Below, in pieces: positions 33,891 through 42,961 of a stretch of DNA of 64,000 nt (position 1 is the first letter of the stretch; the number at the start of each line of letters is the position of its first letter). Origin of the DNA: Desulfuromonas sp. KJ2020 (GTDB lineage: Bacteria; Desulfobacterota; Desulfuromonadia; Desulfuromonadales; SZUA-540); contig NZ_JAKUKE010000001.1 of the NCBI RefSeq assembly GCF_024197615.1, positions 518,463-582,462 of the forward strand, written 5' to 3'. The translations under genes were made by a program, and so were the position numbers. The notes below the pieces were generated by a model, which saw only the letters and a list, made by a program, of their open reading frames with translations, was not told the DNA's origin and searched no databases.

Positions 33891-35270
33891 ATGACTCTCA
33901 TGGCCTTTCTGTTGCTTATCATCCTGTTCCTTGTCTTTTTCATCTATTTCCTGGGCCTCAATCCTCAGGACATCACCCTCTTTTTCCTGCCCGACCAGCC
34001 GCTGACCTATCCGGTGGCCATTGTCGTGGTAGGAGCCGTCCTGCTCGGTCTTGTCCTGGGTTATGGCGCCTATATTTACAGCACCTTTGCAGGCTTTTTC
34101 CGCAACTGGCGCAAGGATCGCGCTGAGAAAAAGAACAAGGAGGTCACCTCCCTCTATCGAGAAGGGGTGGGACGTCTTCTCTCCGGCGACATTAAAAAGG
34201 CCCATACACTGCTCCAGAAAACCCTCGACCGGGATCCATCCCGCGTGGAAACCTATATCGCCCTGGCCAGTGTCTATATACAGGAAAGCGAACCTCGCGA
34301 GGCCATCAACCTGCTCCTGAAAGCCAAAAATATTGATCCGAGAAACCTCGAGATTTTCTTCAAAATGGCGACGACCTACGAAGAAATGGGCCTTCTCGAC
34401 GATGCCGCCCTGGCCTACCAGGAGATCATCACCCTGGAGAGCGACAACCGCAAGGCGCTGAGAGCCCTACGCGACATCCACATCAACAGTCAGCGCTGGC
34501 CAGAGGCCCTGGAACTGCAGAAACGGCTGATGAAGGTGGGGGTCAGCAAAAATCGGCTGGCGGATGAAAAAGCCAAGCTTCTCTTTATCCGCTATGAGGT
34601 GGCCGCACAGGCTGTTGCCGCCGGCAAGGGCGACGAGGCCAAGGACACGCTCAAAGATATCATCAAGCAGGACTCCGGCTTCACGCCGGCTCGGGTTTCC
34701 CTGGGGGACATTTACCAGGCTGAAAACAGGGCCGAAGAGGCAGCCCGCACCTGGCAGGAAGGCTACAAAGCACTATCCAAAAGCATTTTCCTGTCGCGCC
34801 TGGAAGAGCTCTATATGGGCGAAGAAGATCCTTCCACTCTGTTGTCTTTCTATCGCTCTGCCATTGTGGAGAAACCGCAGGACCTTTTGCTCCGGCTCTT
34901 TTTCGGCCGCCTCTGCCTGCGTCTCGAAATGGTCGATGAGGCGCTGGAAAACCTCTATGCCGTGGAAAGCTCCGGGATTGAATTTCCCCAGCTGCATAGC
35001 CTGCTGGCCGAAGCTCACCGCCGCCGCAACCGTTTTGACGATGCTATTCGTGAGTATCAGAAGGCCCTCGGGATCAACGCCCACCTCAGCTTTGGCTACG
35101 TGTGCGAAGAGTGCGGTGATGAAGAAACGAGTTGGAAGAGCCGTTGCGCCCATTGCGGTACCTGGGGCAGTTTTGCCTTGCCTAACCGCTCCTTGATCAC
35201 TGGGGCCCGCCCCCTGGAAGTGCGGGAAATCCATCACGGGGAGAGAGAGGCATGGCAGGAAGAGGACTAA
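33891..35270 (+). CDS. LapA-LapB-like fusion: two membrane helices, TPRs and a rubredoxin-type zinc domain
   Basis: The 459-residue protein opens with two membrane helices (about 3-24 and 40-62) separated by [19 protein letters not shown], which matches LapA (DUF1049). Seven or eight TPR-like repeats follow (about 90-390, for example [18 protein letters not shown]), and the C-terminal [18 protein letters not shown] is a rubredoxin-type metal site as in LapB/YciM. In Escherichia coli LapA and LapB are separate adjacent genes that control LPS synthesis through LpxC turnover; here both seem fused. The start ATG has CAGGAG upstream. The stop overlaps gpmI by 19 bases. Confidence 0.75.
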   Translation: MTLMAFLLLIILFLVFFIYFLGLNPQDITLFFLPDQPLTYPVAIVVVGAVLLGLVLGYGAYIYSTFAGFFRNWRKDRAEKKNKEVTSLYREGVGRLLSGDIKKAHTLLQKTLDRDPSRVETYIALASVYIQESEPREAINLLLKAKNIDPRNLEIFFKMATTYEEMGLLDDAALAYQEIITLESDNRKALRALRDIHINSQRWPEALELQKRLMKVGVSKNRLADEKAKLLFIRYEVAAQAVAAGKGDEAKDTLKDIIKQDSGFTPARVSLGDIYQAENRAEEAARTWQEGYKALSKSIFLSRLEELYMGEEDPSTLLSFYRSAIVEKPQDLLLRLFFGRLCLRLEMVDEALENLYAVESSGIEFPQLHSLLAEAHRRRNRFDDAIREYQKALGINAHLSFGYVCEECGDEETSWKSRCAHCGTWGSFALPNRSLITGARPLEVREIHHGEREAWQEED

Positions 35271-36805
35271 AAAGACCGATCGCCCTGGTTATTCTCGACG
35301 GCTGGGGCATCAACGACGCCTGCGTCAACAATGCCGTCTGCCAGGCCAAAAAACCTGTCCTTGACGACCTGTTCAGCCGCTATCCTTCCACCCGGCTCAA
35401 TGCCTCCGGGCTGGCCGTCGGCCTGCCCGAGGGCCAGATGGGCAACTCGGAAGTCGGCCATCTCAATATCGGTGCCGGACGCATTGTCTACCAGGATCTC
35501 ACCCGTATCAGCAAAAGCATCCGCGAAGGGGATTTTTTCCAGAACCCTGTGCTTCGGCAGGTAATGGAAAAGGTCAAACTTGGCGGGAGCAAACTGCATC
35601 TCATGGGTCTGCTTTCCGACGGCGGCGTCCACTCGCACAACACCCACCTCTATGCCCTGGTGCGCCTGGCCAAGTCCCTCGGCCTTTCCCAGGTCTGCAT
35701 CCATGCCTTTCTGGACGGTCGCGACACCCCCCCCAAAAGCGGAGCCGGATACCTGCGGGCTCTGGAAGAGGAGCTTGCAGCCATCGGGATTGGCCGGATA
35801 GCCACTGTCAGCGGCCGCTTCTGGGCCATGGACCGCGATAACCGCTGGGACCGGGTCGAGAAAGCCTACCGTGCCCTTGCCCTCGGCGAGGGGAAGCGCT
35901 CCGAGTCGAGCGCCAAAGCCATCGAAGAGGCCTATGCGGCCGGGCAGACGGATGAATTCGTCGAGCCCCACGTCATCGCGCCAGCCGACCTGACCGCCGG
36001 CACCATAGACAATGGCGACGGCATCATCTTCTTCAACTTCCGCGCCGACCGAGCCCGTGAAATTACCCGCGTTTTTACGGACCCGGAATTTTCCGGCTTC
36101 ATCCGTGCCAAAACGCCTGAACTCGGCGCCTTTGTCTGCATGACCGAGTACGACGAGACCTTTGGCCTGCCCGTCGCCTTTCCGCCCGAAACCTATCCCA
36201 ACCTGCTGGGCGAAGTGATCTCCAAGGCCGGTCTGACCCAATTGCGCATCGCGGAAACGGAAAAATACGCGCATGTCACCTTTTTCTTCAACGGGGGCAG
36301 CGAAACACCTTTTCCAGGGGAAGATCGCGTTCTCATTCCCTCGCCCAAAGATGTGGCCACCTACGACCTGAAGCCCGCCATGAGCGCCCCGGCGGTTACC
36401 GATGAGGTCGTCGATCGCGTCATGTCTGGTAAATACGACTTCATTGTGCTCAATTTTGCCAACCCTGACATGGTCGGTCATACCGGCAACCTCGAAGCCG
36501 CCACCACGGCCATGGAAACAGTCGATGCCTGCCTCGGTCGGGTAGTGGAGACCGTTCTTGCCGCCGGCGGCACCCTACTGGTCACGGCCGATCACGGCAA
36601 TTGCGAGCAGATGACCGACGGCAACGGGCAGCCCCACACGGCCCACACCGCCAACCCCGTCCCCCTGTTGCTGATCGATCCTGATCTGCCCGGGGCCGCA
36701 CTGCAAGAAGGCATTCTGGCTGACCTGGCACCCACCATCCTTTCACTCATGAAGCTGGAAAAGCCTGAGGAAATGACGGGACAGAGCCTGCTGGTCCCGG
36801 CCTGA
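35252..36805 (+). CDS. gpmI: 2,3-bisphosphoglycerate-independent phosphoglycerate mutase
   Basis: Interconverts 3- and 2-phosphoglycerate in glycolysis and gluconeogenesis. The 517-residue protein has the alkaline phosphatase-like metal sites: VILDGWG (D16), the phosphoserine motif GNSEVGH (S66), DGRDTPPKS, and the late [13 protein letters not shown] and [10 protein letters not shown]. It is of standard iPGM length. It overlaps the previous gene by 19 bases. It is Mn-dependent in most bacteria. Confidence 0.97.
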   Translation: MAGRGLKRPIALVILDGWGINDACVNNAVCQAKKPVLDDLFSRYPSTRLNASGLAVGLPEGQMGNSEVGHLNIGAGRIVYQDLTRISKSIREGDFFQNPVLRQVMEKVKLGGSKLHLMGLLSDGGVHSHNTHLYALVRLAKSLGLSQVCIHAFLDGRDTPPKSGAGYLRALEEELAAIGIGRIATVSGRFWAMDRDNRWDRVEKAYRALALGEGKRSESSAKAIEEAYAAGQTDEFVEPHVIAPADLTAGTIDNGDGIIFFNFRADRAREITRVFTDPEFSGFIRAKTPELGAFVCMTEYDETFGLPVAFPPETYPNLLGEVISKAGLTQLRIAETEKYAHVTFFFNGGSETPFPGEDRVLIPSPKDVATYDLKPAMSAPAVTDEVVDRVMSGKYDFIVLNFANPDMVGHTGNLEAATTAMETVDACLGRVVETVLAAGGTLLVTADHGNCEQMTDGNGQPHTAHTANPVPLLLIDPDLPGAALQEGILADLAPTILSLMKLEKPEEMTGQSLLVPA

Positions 36806-36821
36806 AACCCCCCTGGACACC

Positions 36822-37595
36822 ATGAGCCTGTCCCGCTCTTTTGCCTTCAGGCGCCTTAGACCTCTCTGGGAGGGCGTGAGGGGAGAAATCGGCGGGCTGG
36901 TGGACTGCTTCCTGCCGGTCTGCTGCGCTTTCTGCGATACTCCCCTCACCAGCTCAACCCAGCCAGCCCTCTGTCCTGCCTGCCAGAACGCCCTGGCCGA
37001 GAACAAACCAGCCGCCTGCCCGCGATGCGCTCTACCCTACCCCGATTACGGCGGCAGCGACCATCTGTGTGGCGATTGTCTGCAGCACCCACCGCCCTAC
37101 AGAACCGTTTGTGCTTTGGGGATTTATGAAGGTCCGCTGCGCCAGGCCATTCACCGCTTCAAATATCAGCAAGACTTTACCCTCGCCGCCCCCCTGGGCC
37201 ACCTCCTTGCAGCAGCCGTTCGGCGCCAGGGTCTTTTGCCCGACCTTATTCTCCCTGTTCCCTTACACCCCAGCCGACTTCGTCAGCGAACCTTCAATCA
37301 GGCTCTGCTGCTTGCCCGTATTTTGGGAAAGCAAAGCAGCACCCCTGTAGCCCGAAAGCTGTTGCGGCGTCTTCGGCCCACACCTCCCCAACAGGGATTG
37401 TCCCTGGATGGCCGCCGCCACAATCTCAACCGGGCCTTTGCGCTGAGCTCCCCTCTCGACGGGGAATCGGTTCTGCTGGTCGACGATGTCATGACTTCCG
37501 GGGCGACCGTAGCGGCCTGCGCCGCAGTTCTGCTGGAAAATGGCGCCCAAACCGTTGAAGTCGCCATTCTGGCCCGAGCCGCCAAAGGCACGTAA
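36822..37595 (+). CDS. ComF family phosphoribosyltransferase-like protein
   Basis: The 257-residue protein has an N-terminal zinc-ribbon with CxxC pairs (CAFC, CPAC, CPRC, CGDC between 35 and 86) and a C-terminal phosphoribosyltransferase fold: VLLVDDVMTSGATVAACA is the PRPP loop. ComF is required for DNA uptake in competent bacteria but is widespread in non-competent ones with unknown substrates. It follows gpmI by 16 bases. Confidence 0.85.
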   Translation: MSLSRSFAFRRLRPLWEGVRGEIGGLVDCFLPVCCAFCDTPLTSSTQPALCPACQNALAENKPAACPRCALPYPDYGGSDHLCGDCLQHPPPYRTVCALGIYEGPLRQAIHRFKYQQDFTLAAPLGHLLAAAVRRQGLLPDLILPVPLHPSRLRQRTFNQALLLARILGKQSSTPVARKLLRRLRPTPPQQGLSLDGRRHNLNRAFALSSPLDGESVLLVDDVMTSGATVAACAAVLLENGAQTVEVAILARAAKGT

Positions 37596-37756
37596 ACCAT
37601 CGGTGATTTTCTCCTTCATGAGAAAAAAGAACTATGATATAAGAGTTCTTGACTATTTCTCTCTTCTTCAGCAGGGCCAGGCACAGCCATTGATCTCCCT
37701 GGCGGCAGGCGCGTAACGGCCGCCCGACCAGCTAGACCATGATAGAGGAAATTCCT

Positions 37757-39232
37757 ATGTCCAACCTCCTCAGCACTCTTGGCCTTGAGCACGTCCTGCA
37801 AACCATACCCAGCGGCCTTTTTCTGGTCGACCTGAATCGAAATATCGTCTATTGGAACGCCGAAGCGGAACGTCTGACCGGCTATGCCGCCCACGAGATT
37901 GTCGGCAAGCCCTGCACTGCCCTGGAAGGCATCGAATGTGACCTGACCTGCGGCCTCTTCAGCGGCACACTGCCCAAGCCGATTATCGGGGCACGCTGCA
38001 CCATCAAAACTCGCAGCGGCGTCCCCTTGATCATGTACAAAAACATCGACTACCTGCGAGACAAAGAAGGCCGCATCGTTGGCGGCATCGAGTCCTTTAT
38101 CGATCTCAGCAAACAGGTGGAGCTTGAACAGCAACTGCGCGAACAGACGGTTCATCTGGAAGCCGCCGTACGTCAGCGCACCCTTGAGCTCGAAAACGAA
38201 CGCACGCGCCTGGTCACCGCCCTCGACGCCATGACGGACTTCGCCTACATTGCCTCGGCAGACTATCAGGTTCAGTTTATGAACCGAGCCATGCTCGAGG
38301 CATTTGGCCCTATTGAAGGTCGCCCCTGCTATACGGCCCTGCATGGGCACCAGAGCCCCTGCACAGGCTGCCCTATGCAGAAAGTGCTGGCGGGAAAAAC
38401 GGTCAAGGAAGAGCGACATTACGGCAGTAAAGGCCAGACCTTTGAAATCATCCACACCCCACTGATCACCTCTGCCGGCACCACCCAGAAGATGGCGGTT
38501 TTTCGCGATATTACCGAACGCAAAGCAGCCGAAGAGAAACTTCGCCACGCCAATCGCGAACTCGATGCCTTTGTCTACACCGTCTCCCACGATCTGAAAA
38601 CGCCCCTGACGCCCATTCTCGGCTATGCCGATTTTCTTCGTGAGGAATACGCCGACAACCTCGACGAGCGTGCCCTGGATATTCTGGCTGAGATTGAGGG
38701 GCAAGGCCGCAAGATGTTGGCCCTGATGGAGGATATTCTGACCCTGGCCCGGCTGGGCAGAGTGGAGCTTCCGCGTGTCCCCGTCGACCTCAACCGGGTC
38801 GTGGAAGATATTCTTGAGGATTACCAGGTTCTGCGGCAGGAGATGAAGGTGCACATAAAGCTCGACACCCTCCCCGCGCTCCGTTTTCCCGAAACCCTGC
38901 TGTCTTCCCTTTTTTCCAACCTCATCGGCAACGCCCTGCGCTACGGCGCCAAACCGGGCGGATCCATAGAGATTGGCTCCCTCTGTGAAGACGGCACCTA
39001 TCACATTTTCGTGCGCGATCACGGCCCGGGGCTTGATGATCAAGACAAGGCACATATCTTCGATCTCTTTTACCGCTCCCGAAATACCCGCAACAGACCC
39101 GGCACGGGGGTGGGGCTGACGACGGCCAAAAAAATCATGAACCTCTACGAAGGCCAGATCCGCGTGGAGGACACTCCGGGCGGGGGGTGCACTTTCTGGC
39201 TTGACTTCCCCGCCACCGATGATTCTGTTTAA
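37757..39232 (+). CDS. PAS-PAS sensor histidine kinase
   Basis: The 491-residue protein lacks membrane segments, so it is cytoplasmic. Two PAS domains (about 10-125 and 150-260) are followed by HisKA with SHDLKTPLTPILGYADFL (phospho-acceptor H278) and a HATPase with NLIGNALRYG, DHGPGLDDQDKAHIFDLF and GTGVGLTTAKKI. Both PAS domains have Cys clusters; in the second, C191, C202 and C205 (in HQSPCTGCPM) could bind an iron-sulfur cluster or heme, so a redox or metal input is plausible. No response regulator is next to it. The start is the ATG 37757 with GAGGAA 6 bases ahead; the frame opens at 37739. Confidence 0.85.
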   Translation: MSNLLSTLGLEHVLQTIPSGLFLVDLNRNIVYWNAEAERLTGYAAHEIVGKPCTALEGIECDLTCGLFSGTLPKPIIGARCTIKTRSGVPLIMYKNIDYLRDKEGRIVGGIESFIDLSKQVELEQQLREQTVHLEAAVRQRTLELENERTRLVTALDAMTDFAYIASADYQVQFMNRAMLEAFGPIEGRPCYTALHGHQSPCTGCPMQKVLAGKTVKEERHYGSKGQTFEIIHTPLITSAGTTQKMAVFRDITERKAAEEKLRHANRELDAFVYTVSHDLKTPLTPILGYADFLREEYADNLDERALDILAEIEGQGRKMLALMEDILTLARLGRVELPRVPVDLNRVVEDILEDYQVLRQEMKVHIKLDTLPALRFPETLLSSLFSNLIGNALRYGAKPGGSIEIGSLCEDGTYHIFVRDHGPGLDDQDKAHIFDLFYRSRNTRNRPGTGVGLTTAKKIMNLYEGQIRVEDTPGGGCTFWLDFPATDDSV

Positions 39233-39283
39233 CAACAAAGTTTCCCCAGCCTGTCACTTTCACTTTTTGCCAACAGGATAACT

Positions 39284-39907
39284 ATGGACCGTTTGTTCAA
39301 AGGGCACATGAAGTTCAGGGAAGAAGACTTCGAAAGTCACCGGGAACTCTTCAAGGAGCTCGGCCGGACCCAGAAACCGCACACCCTGTTCATCGGCTGT
39401 TCCGACTCGCGGGTTGTTCCCAACCTCATTACCCAGACCCACCCCGGCGAACTCTTCATCGTTCGCAACGTCGCCAATATCGTGCCCCCCTACCGTCAGA
39501 CCGAAGAATATGTGGCCACCACTTCGGCCATCGAATATGCTGTGCAGGCTCTGGAAGTCGACACCATTGTCATCTGCGGCCATTCCAACTGCGGTGGCTG
39601 CGCGGCCCTGAACCTGCCGCCGGAGAAACTTGACCATCTGCCCCATGTGCGCAAGTGGCTGGAAGTTTCGAAGGAAGTCAAGGGGCGTGTCGACCGCCTG
39701 ATGACCGACGACTCTCCCGAGGAACGGGAGTGGCTCACGGAGCAGATCAATATCCTGGTGCAGATGCGAAATCTGCTGACCTATCCCTATATTGAAGAGA
39801 AATATCGCAAAGGCGCTTTGAACATCTACGGCTGGCACTACATCATCGAGACCGGTGAAATCTACAATTTCAACGATGCCAAAGAGGTTTTTGAACTGGT
39901 CAGCTGA
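39284..39907 (+). CDS. Beta-class carbonic anhydrase
   Basis: The 207-residue protein has the zinc site of beta-CAs: CSDSR (C39, D41, R43) and HSNCGGC (H100, C103). It hydrates CO2 to bicarbonate in the cytoplasm, supplying carboxylation reactions. Its length and motif spacing are canonical. An AACAGGATAACT site precedes the ATG. The hairpin at 39916-39944 follows the stop. Confidence 0.95.
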   Translation: MDRLFKGHMKFREEDFESHRELFKELGRTQKPHTLFIGCSDSRVVPNLITQTHPGELFIVRNVANIVPPYRQTEEYVATTSAIEYAVQALEVDTIVICGHSNCGGCAALNLPPEKLDHLPHVRKWLEVSKEVKGRVDRLMTDDSPEEREWLTEQINILVQMRNLLTYPYIEEKYRKGALNIYGWHYIIETGEIYNFNDAKEVFELVS

Positions 39908-39915
39908 CTTCTCCC

Positions 39916-39944
39916 GGCGGGCCTGTCTTCATAACAGGCCTGCC
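39916..39944 (+). terminator. Hairpin after the carbonic anhydrase gene
   Basis: GGCGGGCCTGT (39916-39926) pairs with ACAGGCCTGCC (39934-39944) with one G-U pair and a 7-base loop. No clear T-run follows, so termination efficiency is uncertain. Confidence 0.4.
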
Positions 39945-40056
39945 ATTCCCCCGCGCCCCCTTGCCGGCATTCCGTCCTATTTATCCCCGAAATTCCCTCG
40001 GGACTCTATGACATGAAAAGCGTGGCTCCCGTTTCCCTTAAATAGTAATTTTTACC

Positions 40057-40084
40057 TTGACTATTATCGGGCGAGTGATAGATT
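40057..40084 (+). promoter_or_regulatory. Promoter for the small protein at 40129
   Basis: TTGACT at 40057-40062 and TAGATT at 40079-40084 are 16 bases apart, 44 bases upstream of the start codon. Confidence 0.5.
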
Positions 40085-40128
40085 ACCTCCAAAGTGCCAC
40101 CCCATTCCCGGCATTACAGGAGGGCCTC

Positions 40129-40311
40129 ATGGAAGACCTATGGAAGCTGCACACCATGGAATATCGTCTCACCGACCTGGCCGAAAGAGCCGAATATGAG
40201 AAAATCGTCCGCCGCTTTCATGAGGAGGAAGAACACAGCCACCGTTCCCAGCTTCTCTACGGGCAGGCCCGTCTACGGCCGGCCCCAAAATCAGAATCGG
40301 ATCAGGACTGA
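40129..40311 (+). CDS. Small hypothetical protein (60 aa), charged and helical
   Basis: A 60-residue protein that starts MEDLWKLHTMEYRLTD, with AGGAGG 5-6 bases upstream and a promoter-like pair at 40057-40084. It is mostly charged and helical (AERAEYEKIVRRFHEEEEHSHR), with no domain I recognise. It might be a coiled-coil partner of something else or an orphan. The frame remains open upstream to 40057 but without a good site, so I use the short form. Confidence 0.6.
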   Translation: MEDLWKLHTMEYRLTDLAERAEYEKIVRRFHEEEEHSHRSQLLYGQARLRPAPKSESDQD

Positions 40312-40454
40312 ATTTCTGCACCCGCTTTCGTCAAAGCGCAGCCTGAGCGTCTATCCTCATTAGCAGCGCCAAAATCCTTGCCTGCCCGCGCTTTCCTATG
40401 TTAAAAATTGCTCTTTCCTGATTCACCCCCAACACCCTTCGGAGGTTTTCATCT

Positions 40455-41519
40455 ATGGAGCTGCAAATACTTCCCCTCACCGGGCAGAAGCCCCGCGTTA
40501 CCGACGAGAGCAAACTGGTCTTTGGCAAGCAGTTCACTGACCGCATGTTCATCATGGAATTCGATCGGCCCAAGGGCTGGCATTCGGCGCGCATCGCTCC
40601 TTACGCCCCCTTTTCGCTGGACCCGGCCGCTCTGGTTTTGCACTATGCCCAGGAAATCTTCGAAGGGCTCAAGGCTTTCCGCCGTCCGGACGGCAGCATC
40701 GCCCTCTTCAGACCCATGGACAACATCCAGCGCTTCAACCGTAGCGCCCGTCGCATGTGCATGCCCGAGGTGGACGAGGCTTTCTTCTTTAAAGCCCTGA
40801 AGGAACTGATCCGCCTGGAAGCCGATTGGGTTCCCCACAGCGAAGGGACCAGCCTCTACATTCGCCCTACCATGATCGCTACCGAACCGGTGCTTGGCGT
40901 CAAGCCGGCGGACCAATATTTTTGCTACATCATCCTGTCCCCTGTCGGCGCCTACTACAAAGGGGGACTGAATCCTGTCAAAATCTGGATCTCCGATGAG
41001 TACATCCGCGTTGCCCCCGGTGGTACCGGCGAAGCCAAAACTGGCGGCAACTACGCAGCCAGTCTCTACGCTTCGACGGAAGCCGGCGCTCAAGGTTACG
41101 ACCAGGTACTCTGGCTCGATGCCGTCCACCGCAAGTACGTGGAGGAGGTCGGCAGCATGAATATCTGCTTCCTCTATGACGGCAAGGTCGTCACCTCTCC
41201 TCTCAAGGGCACCATCCTCGACGGCATTACCCGTCGCTCCATTCTCACCCTGATCCGGGAAATGGGCCTGGAGATCGAAGAACGCGCCCTGTCGGTCGAT
41301 GAAATCCTTGAGGGCGCCGAGAACGGTCGCCTGCAGGAAGCCTTTGGTACGGGCACCGCCGCTGTTGTCTCTCCCGTCGGCCAGTTCACCTACCGTAACC
41401 GGACCGTGAGCCTGAGCAATGGCCGCATTGGGGAACTCACCCAGAAACTTTACGATACCCTGACGGGCATTCAGTATGGCCGCATCCCCGATTCCCACGG
41501 CTGGATCGAAATGATCTAA
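40455..41519 (+). CDS. ilvE: Branched-chain amino acid aminotransferase
   Basis: The 354-residue class IV PLP aminotransferase resembles the longer (type II) BCAT: HYAQEIFEGLKAFRRPDG, and the PLP-linked Lys in GGTGEAKTGGNYAAS (K195), then GTGTAAVVSPVG. It transfers amino groups between Glu and the keto acids of Leu, Ile and Val, tying to the glutamate supplied by the following operon. The start ATG follows CGGAGG. A strong terminator (41549-41587) follows, so ilvE is not read through into glutamate synthase. Confidence 0.95.
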   Translation: MELQILPLTGQKPRVTDESKLVFGKQFTDRMFIMEFDRPKGWHSARIAPYAPFSLDPAALVLHYAQEIFEGLKAFRRPDGSIALFRPMDNIQRFNRSARRMCMPEVDEAFFFKALKELIRLEADWVPHSEGTSLYIRPTMIATEPVLGVKPADQYFCYIILSPVGAYYKGGLNPVKIWISDEYIRVAPGGTGEAKTGGNYAASLYASTEAGAQGYDQVLWLDAVHRKYVEEVGSMNICFLYDGKVVTSPLKGTILDGITRRSILTLIREMGLEIEERALSVDEILEGAENGRLQEAFGTGTAAVVSPVGQFTYRNRTVSLSNGRIGELTQKLYDTLTGIQYGRIPDSHGWIEMI

Positions 41520-41548
41520 ACCCGTCCCGAGTCCACCCGTGCAATCAG

Positions 41549-41587
41549 AACCCTGTTCAGGCCCCGAGCCTGAACAGGGTTTTTTTT
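41549..41587 (+). terminator. Intrinsic terminator after ilvE
   Basis: A perfect 14-bp stem: AACCCTGTTCAGGC (41549-41562) with GCCTGAACAGGGTT (41568-41581) around a 5-base loop, then a T-run to 41587. It is a textbook Rho-independent signal. Confidence 0.95.
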
Positions 41588-41776
41588 CGCCCCCACCGCC
41601 GCTCTGCCCCCTGCCTAACAACTAGCCCCAACTGAGTACAAGGACAGCACTGAAAAAACTCTTTGTGTAGGCCCAGGCTAGCCCCGTCTTCCAGCCCAAG
41701 CTCAAGCACAGCCATAACTAGCTGTTTTTATGGCCTTTGCTATGCCTTTAAAAACGGGCCTCCCGGTACATGTTTT
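41588..41776 (+). other. Upstream region of the glutamate synthase operon with a dyad
   Basis: This 189-base stretch holds no gene. It lies between the ilvE terminator and the sigma-54 promoter. One clear inverted repeat, GCCATAA (41711-41717) and TTATGGC (41728-41734) with a 10-base spacer, is centred about 80 bases ahead of the expected start site. That is a good place for a bacterial enhancer-binding protein, although it does not match the classical NtrC consensus. Nothing else stands out. Confidence 0.5.
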
Positions 41777-41792
41777 GGGCACGATACTTGCT
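41777..41792 (+). promoter_or_regulatory. Sigma-54 (RpoN) promoter of the glutamate synthase operon
   Basis: GGGCACGATACTTGCT matches the sigma-54 consensus TGGCACGRNNNTTGCW at 15 of 16 positions, with the GG at 41778-41779 and GC at 41790-41791 correctly ten bases apart. Transcription should start near 41803, about 52 bases before the first gene. Sigma-54 promoters require an enhancer-binding ATPase activator. Confidence 0.85.
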
Positions 41793-41854
41793 ATTGAGTT
41801 GTATTGCATTACAAGACTCTCTACCGCCCTTAACCCATGCCTGGAGGTATCGCC

Positions 41855-42961
41855 ATGTGTCGTATCGGCGCCATTAAAAGCCGGAATTATGTCCACCCGA
41901 GCCAGGCCTTGCTGCTCATGCAGTCCCAACAGAAAGGCCACGACAATTCGGGATTCGCCATGGTCATGCATGATCTTGGTGGCATTTTTGAAGGGTATAA
42001 ACATCTCCCCACGCTCTCCCTCGCCTGCACCGACGAGGGCCTGAAAATCGCCGAAGACATCCTGCATGCCGCCGGTTTCCAGCGTGTTCTGCAGTGGGTA
42101 CCCGAAACCAACGATCAGCCCGGGCTCGACATTATCACCATGCCCAACTACGTCTTTGAGACCTTCGACTATCCCAAGCATTACAAAAAAGCGGGACAGC
42201 GGGAAAAGGAGGAACTCCTGCTGGACATGCGCCTGAAAATTCGTCGTGCCCTGGAGAAGGACGAGACAGGTTTCGTCTATTCCTTCTGGCCCGACGTTCT
42301 CACCCTGAAAGAAATCGGTGATCCACGCGATATCGGCACCTATTTCAACCTGTGGGAAGTGGATAAACGCTTCATGGCCAAGGTCATCACCGCCCAATGC
42401 CGACAGAATACCAACTACGACATCGTGCGCTATGCCGCCCACCCCTTCTTTCTGCAGGGATATACGGCGCTGGCCAACGGCGAGAACACCTTCTACCTGA
42501 AAAACGTCGAGTTTCAGCAGAAACTCCACCGAGGCTATATCGGCTTTGAGTCGGACTCCCAGTGCTTTCTCTACACACTCCACTACGCCCACCGGGAGCT
42601 CGGCTGGCCTCTTTCTTACTTCAAGCATGTCATCACCCCACTCCCCTTTGAGGAGATCGAACACCGCGACGACAAGGATTCCCTCCTTTCTATCCGTCAG
42701 TCCCTCGCCCACCTGGAGATCAACGGGCCCAACACCATCATCGGGGTACTGCCGGATAACACCCTTTTCACCTGCTGCGATGCGAAGAAGCTGCGTCCCA
42801 TTGTGGTCGGCCGCTCCGAGGACATGGTGGTCTTTTCGTCCGAGGTTTGCGGCATCAACGAGATTCTGCCCGAACGGGACTGGGAAACGGACATTTATCC
42901 CCACGAGCGTGAAATCGTGGCTATTGATGAGAACCTGGAGGTTCACCGATGGAGACAATGA
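41855..42961 (+). CDS. Class II glutamine amidotransferase subunit of glutamate synthase
   Basis: The 368-residue protein corresponds to the Ntn-type GATase domain of GltB. With the start at ATG 41855 (GGAGG 7 bases before), Met is followed by Cys2, the catalytic nucleophile exposed after Met removal: MCRIGAIKS. KGHDNSGFAMVM follows as in other Ntn amidotransferases. It releases ammonia from glutamine for the FMN subunit. In most bacteria this domain is part of one large GltB; here it is a separate gene, as in archaeal-type glutamate synthases. The end overlaps the next gene by 13 bases. Confidence 0.88.
   Translation: MCRIGAIKSRNYVHPSQALLLMQSQQKGHDNSGFAMVMHDLGGIFEGYKHLPTLSLACTDEGLKIAEDILHAAGFQRVLQWVPETNDQPGLDIITMPNYVFETFDYPKHYKKAGQREKEELLLDMRLKIRRALEKDETGFVYSFWPDVLTLKEIGDPRDIGTYFNLWEVDKRFMAKVITAQCRQNTNYDIVRYAAHPFFLQGYTALANGENTFYLKNVEFQQKLHRGYIGFESDSQCFLYTLHYAHRELGWPLSYFKHVITPLPFEEIEHRDDKDSLLSIRQSLAHLEINGPNTIIGVLPDNTLFTCCDAKKLRPIVVGRSEDMVVFSSEVCGINEILPERDWETDIYPHEREIVAIDENLEVHRWRQ

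Noticed and set aside
35267-36481. Long minus-strand open frame opposite gpmI
   Set aside because: Shadow of a confident gene, with no recognisable domain.
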